NCBI GenBank assembly: GCA_011389755.1
Contig: JAABTR010000009.1
Location: forward strand, 1 to 13,994
Origin: Deltaproteobacteria bacterium
GTDB lineage: Bacteria > Myxococcota_A > Polyangia > JAAYKL01
Direction: 5' to 3'
Length of the DNA: 13,994 nt
Position 1 is the first letter of the stretch, and every line of letters starts with the position of its first letter. The position numbers and the translations under genes were made by a program. This document shows, in pieces, positions 12,542 to 13,994 of this stretch. The notes under the pieces are model-generated. The model did not search any database. It was given only the letters and a program-made list of their open reading frames with translations, and had not been told where the DNA came from.

Positions 12542-13695
12542 GAATCACCATCCACGGTCTTTGCGTAGCTCTCCAAGGTCTTGAGGAAGTTGTAGAATTC
12601 CGGGTCCTTATTGTACGCTTCGGCGTAGATGGACGCGGCTTTGCCGTCGGCTTCACCCTTGATCATCTCGGCACTTTTGTAGGCCATCGAGCGGATTTTT
12701 CTCAGCTCGCGATCGAGCTGTCCTAAAATCTGCGCCGACAGGCCCTGACCCTGGGAACGAAACGCCTCGGCGACGCGTTGTCGCTCGGATATCATTCGTT
12801 CGAAAACCTTGGCCTGGACGCTCTCGATGTAGTCGATGCGCTTGAACTGCATATCCTTGAGCTCGATGCCCAGTTTAAAGGCTTTGGGCTGCGCCTTCTC
12901 CAAGATGAACTCGGTGAGCTTTTCTCTCCCCACCGAGATGGTCCCCGATGAGCCTCCCGGGAGGAGATCCTGCATTTTGTCTCGAATCGGCGACGGCATG
13001 GAGCTTTTGCGGTTTTGGGCCGCCTCTTCTCGACCGGTCGGCTCGGCTTGTTCGGGCTCTTGCTCCGCGTCTGTGTCGGCCTGCGTATCTGAATCGACAT
13101 CGACATCAATGGCCTGTTCGGGGAGACCGGGCGCGGCTTCTGCCACGGCGGCGTTTTTGTCGTCTTCGAGAGACTTGGGGAGTTTTTTTGTTTCTGCGAG
13201 CGCGTCGTCTACGAGATTTGAGAGATCTTCGGTCTGCTCAGTTAGGAGCTGTTCTTCTTCGGGAGCCGAAAATTCCCGGTTCGTGGTGCGGATCGCCTCG
13301 ATGAGTGCGTGATTGGCCACCACGTTCCTCGTGGCGTTGTCGATGATGTCGTCGAGACGGCTCTGGGCGCTGGCTTCGTCTCTTAGGGTTTCGATGAAGA
13401 TCAGCGGATCCGATATCCTCCAGCGCGCAAACACGTCGATGTAGATGTAGCGTTTGTCGGCCGTCGTGATCTGGCTTGCGTCTCCGTCCCACTCCAGCCA
13501 GCGCTTCTCGAAGCGTTTGGCCTCTTGAATGAAGGGGAGCTTGAAGTGGAGGCCCGGGGCCTCTATTTTGCGGACCACCTTGCCGAACTGAACCACGACC
13601 ACTTGCTCGGTCTCTTGCACGGTGAACGCCGACGCGTACAGGACGACAAGGCCCAGCACGACGACGGCGATGATGGCCATCAGTGATTTATTCAT
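12472..13695 (-). CDS. hflC: HflC-like SPFH (band 7) membrane protein with large insertion
   Basis: HflC pairs with HflK to form a large periplasm-facing cage at the inner membrane that encloses and restrains the FtsH protease. A membrane segment (about 4-22) is followed by the SPFH domain, with typical strings such as VVVVQFGKVVRKIEAPGL and ADKRYIYIDVFARWRISDP. The domain resumes after a break with GREKLTEFILEKA and LKDMQFKRIDYIES, followed by the long helix RMISERQRVAEAFRSQGQG. The C-terminus has the usual EFYNFLKTLESYAK segment. At 407 residues it is longer than E. coli HflC (334). Residues about 142-253 are an acidic, low-complexity insertion rich in Asp, Glu, Gln and Ala, placed within the SPFH region. 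A perfect ribosome-binding site (GGAGGTGA) and ATG overlap the hflK stop by eight bases, so the two are coupled. Confidence 0.92.
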   Translation of the reverse strand: MNKSLMAIIAVVVLGLVVLYASAFTVQETEQVVVVQFGKVVRKIEAPGLHFKLPFIQEAKRFEKRWLEWDGDASQITTADKRYIYIDVFARWRISDPLIFIETLRDEASAQSRLDDIIDNATRNVVANHALIEAIRTTNREFSAPEEEQLLTEQTEDLSNLVDDALAETKKLPKSLEDDKNAAVAEAAPGLPEQAIDVDVDSDTQADTDAEQEPEQAEPTGREEAAQNRKSSMPSPIRDKMQDLLPGGSSGTISVGREKLTEFILEKAQPKAFKLGIELKDMQFKRIDYIESVQAKVFERMISERQRVAEAFRSQGQGLSAQILGQLDRELRKIRSMAYKSAEMIKGEADGKAASIYAEAYNKDPEFYNFLKTLESYAKTVDGDSWLILTTQADFAHHLQNIQGGPN

Positions 13696-13994
13696 TGCTC
13701 ACCTCCCTGCCCATGAGCCTGCCCTCGCCTTTGAGGGAGTCCTTTTGGCCTGCCATGGGAAACAACATGGGGATCATGCTCTTGACCTTTTCGTCCACGA
13801 ATACTTTTTTACCGGCCTGCGGGAGAATTTCGCTCAGGCTCTCGAGATAGATGCGCGAGCGCGTCACCTCGGGCGCTGCCGCGTACTCTTTTTGAATGGC
13901 CAAGAAGCGCTGCACTTCGCCCAGCGCTCTGTTGACGCGTTCGACGGCGTATCCGCGCGAGCTCTCGATGACCTTTTTCGCTTCGCCGCGGGCG
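13688..13994 (-). CDS. hflK: HflK-like protein, C-terminal fragment (5' part outside window)
   Basis: The frame is open through the window edge and gives 101 C-terminal residues, beginning ARGEAKKVIESSRGYAVERV and continuing with RALGEVQRFLAIQKEYAAAPEVTRSRIYLESL. That pattern (coiled coil, then EYxxAPEVTRxRxYLE) is the hallmark of HflK. The GTG that could be read as a start at 13915 is internal. The tail KKVFVDEKVKSMIPMLFPMAG follows, and the end KGEGRLMGREVSNE runs into the hflC start, with the TAA stop at 13688-13690 inside hflC. HflK and HflC are obligate partners, so the gene order is the expected one. Confidence 0.88.
   Translation of the reverse strand, partial: ARGEAKKVIESSRGYAVERVNRALGEVQRFLAIQKEYAAAPEVTRSRIYLESLSEILPQAGKKVFVDEKVKSMIPMLFPMAGQKDSLKGEGRLMGREVSNE
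13699..13706 (-). promoter_or_regulatory. Strong ribosome-binding site of hflC inside hflK
   Basis: GGAGGTGA on the minus strand lies three bases before the hflC ATG and within the last codons of hflK, which supports coupled translation in equal amounts. Confidence 0.7.

Noticed and set aside
1..13994. tRNA, rRNA, CRISPR array, insertion sequence or prophage
   Set aside because: No cloverleaf, rRNA-like segment, regularly spaced repeats with spacers, transposase or phage gene was seen.

Overview
The window is about 60% G+C, gene-dense bacterial DNA with no tRNA, rRNA, CRISPR array, transposase or phage gene that I can see. The mix of proteins points to a Gram-negative organism of the Myxococcota/Bradymonadota ('deltaproteobacterial') type. 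It has several hybrid histidine kinases without DNA-binding partners, an anchored FecR-domain protein with an Ig-like domain, an outer-membrane barrel ending in Phe, small lipoproteins with Asp/Thr/Glu-rich tails, and hflK-hflC. That placement is an inference from gene content, not from a marker gene.

Layout. 1-585 (+): the 3' end of a leucine-rich-repeat protein with 24-residue repeats. 810-1520 (+): an unrecognised coiled-coil protein. 1556-2200 (-): a Nudix/MutT-like hydrolase. 2349-8394 (+): a probable four-gene operon. It encodes a membrane histidine kinase with a periplasmic sensor, a soluble hybrid kinase with one intact and one degenerate receiver, a membrane-anchored FecR-domain protein, and a secreted protein with a predicted C-terminal outer-membrane barrel. 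8417-10087 (-): a third, hybrid kinase (receiver, kinase, degenerate receiver), tail to tail with that operon and with its own plausible promoter and leader hairpin. 10192-10974 (-): a crotonase-fold enzyme lacking the usual hydratase glutamates. 11088-12021 (+): a CsgG/LpoB-like envelope lipoprotein and a 50-residue lipoprotein. 12026-13994 (-): an hflK-hflC-dnaJ-like operon, with hflK cut by the window edge.

How the genes may work together. The 2349-8394 operon plus the convergent kinase looks like an envelope-sensing module: three kinases, two of them ending in receivers that have lost the phospho-acceptor Asp, beside an inner-membrane FecR protein and an outer-membrane protein. No DNA-binding response regulator or sigma factor is present, so the output must lie elsewhere. 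The hflK-hflC-dnaJ group suggests a membrane J-protein tied to the HflKC/FtsH quality-control complex. HflC carries an unusual acidic insertion of about 110 residues, and the J-protein start overlaps the hflC end.

The strongest candidates for something undescribed are the kinase-kinase-FecR-barrel operon with its pseudo-receivers, and the hflC insertion together with the coupled membrane J-protein.
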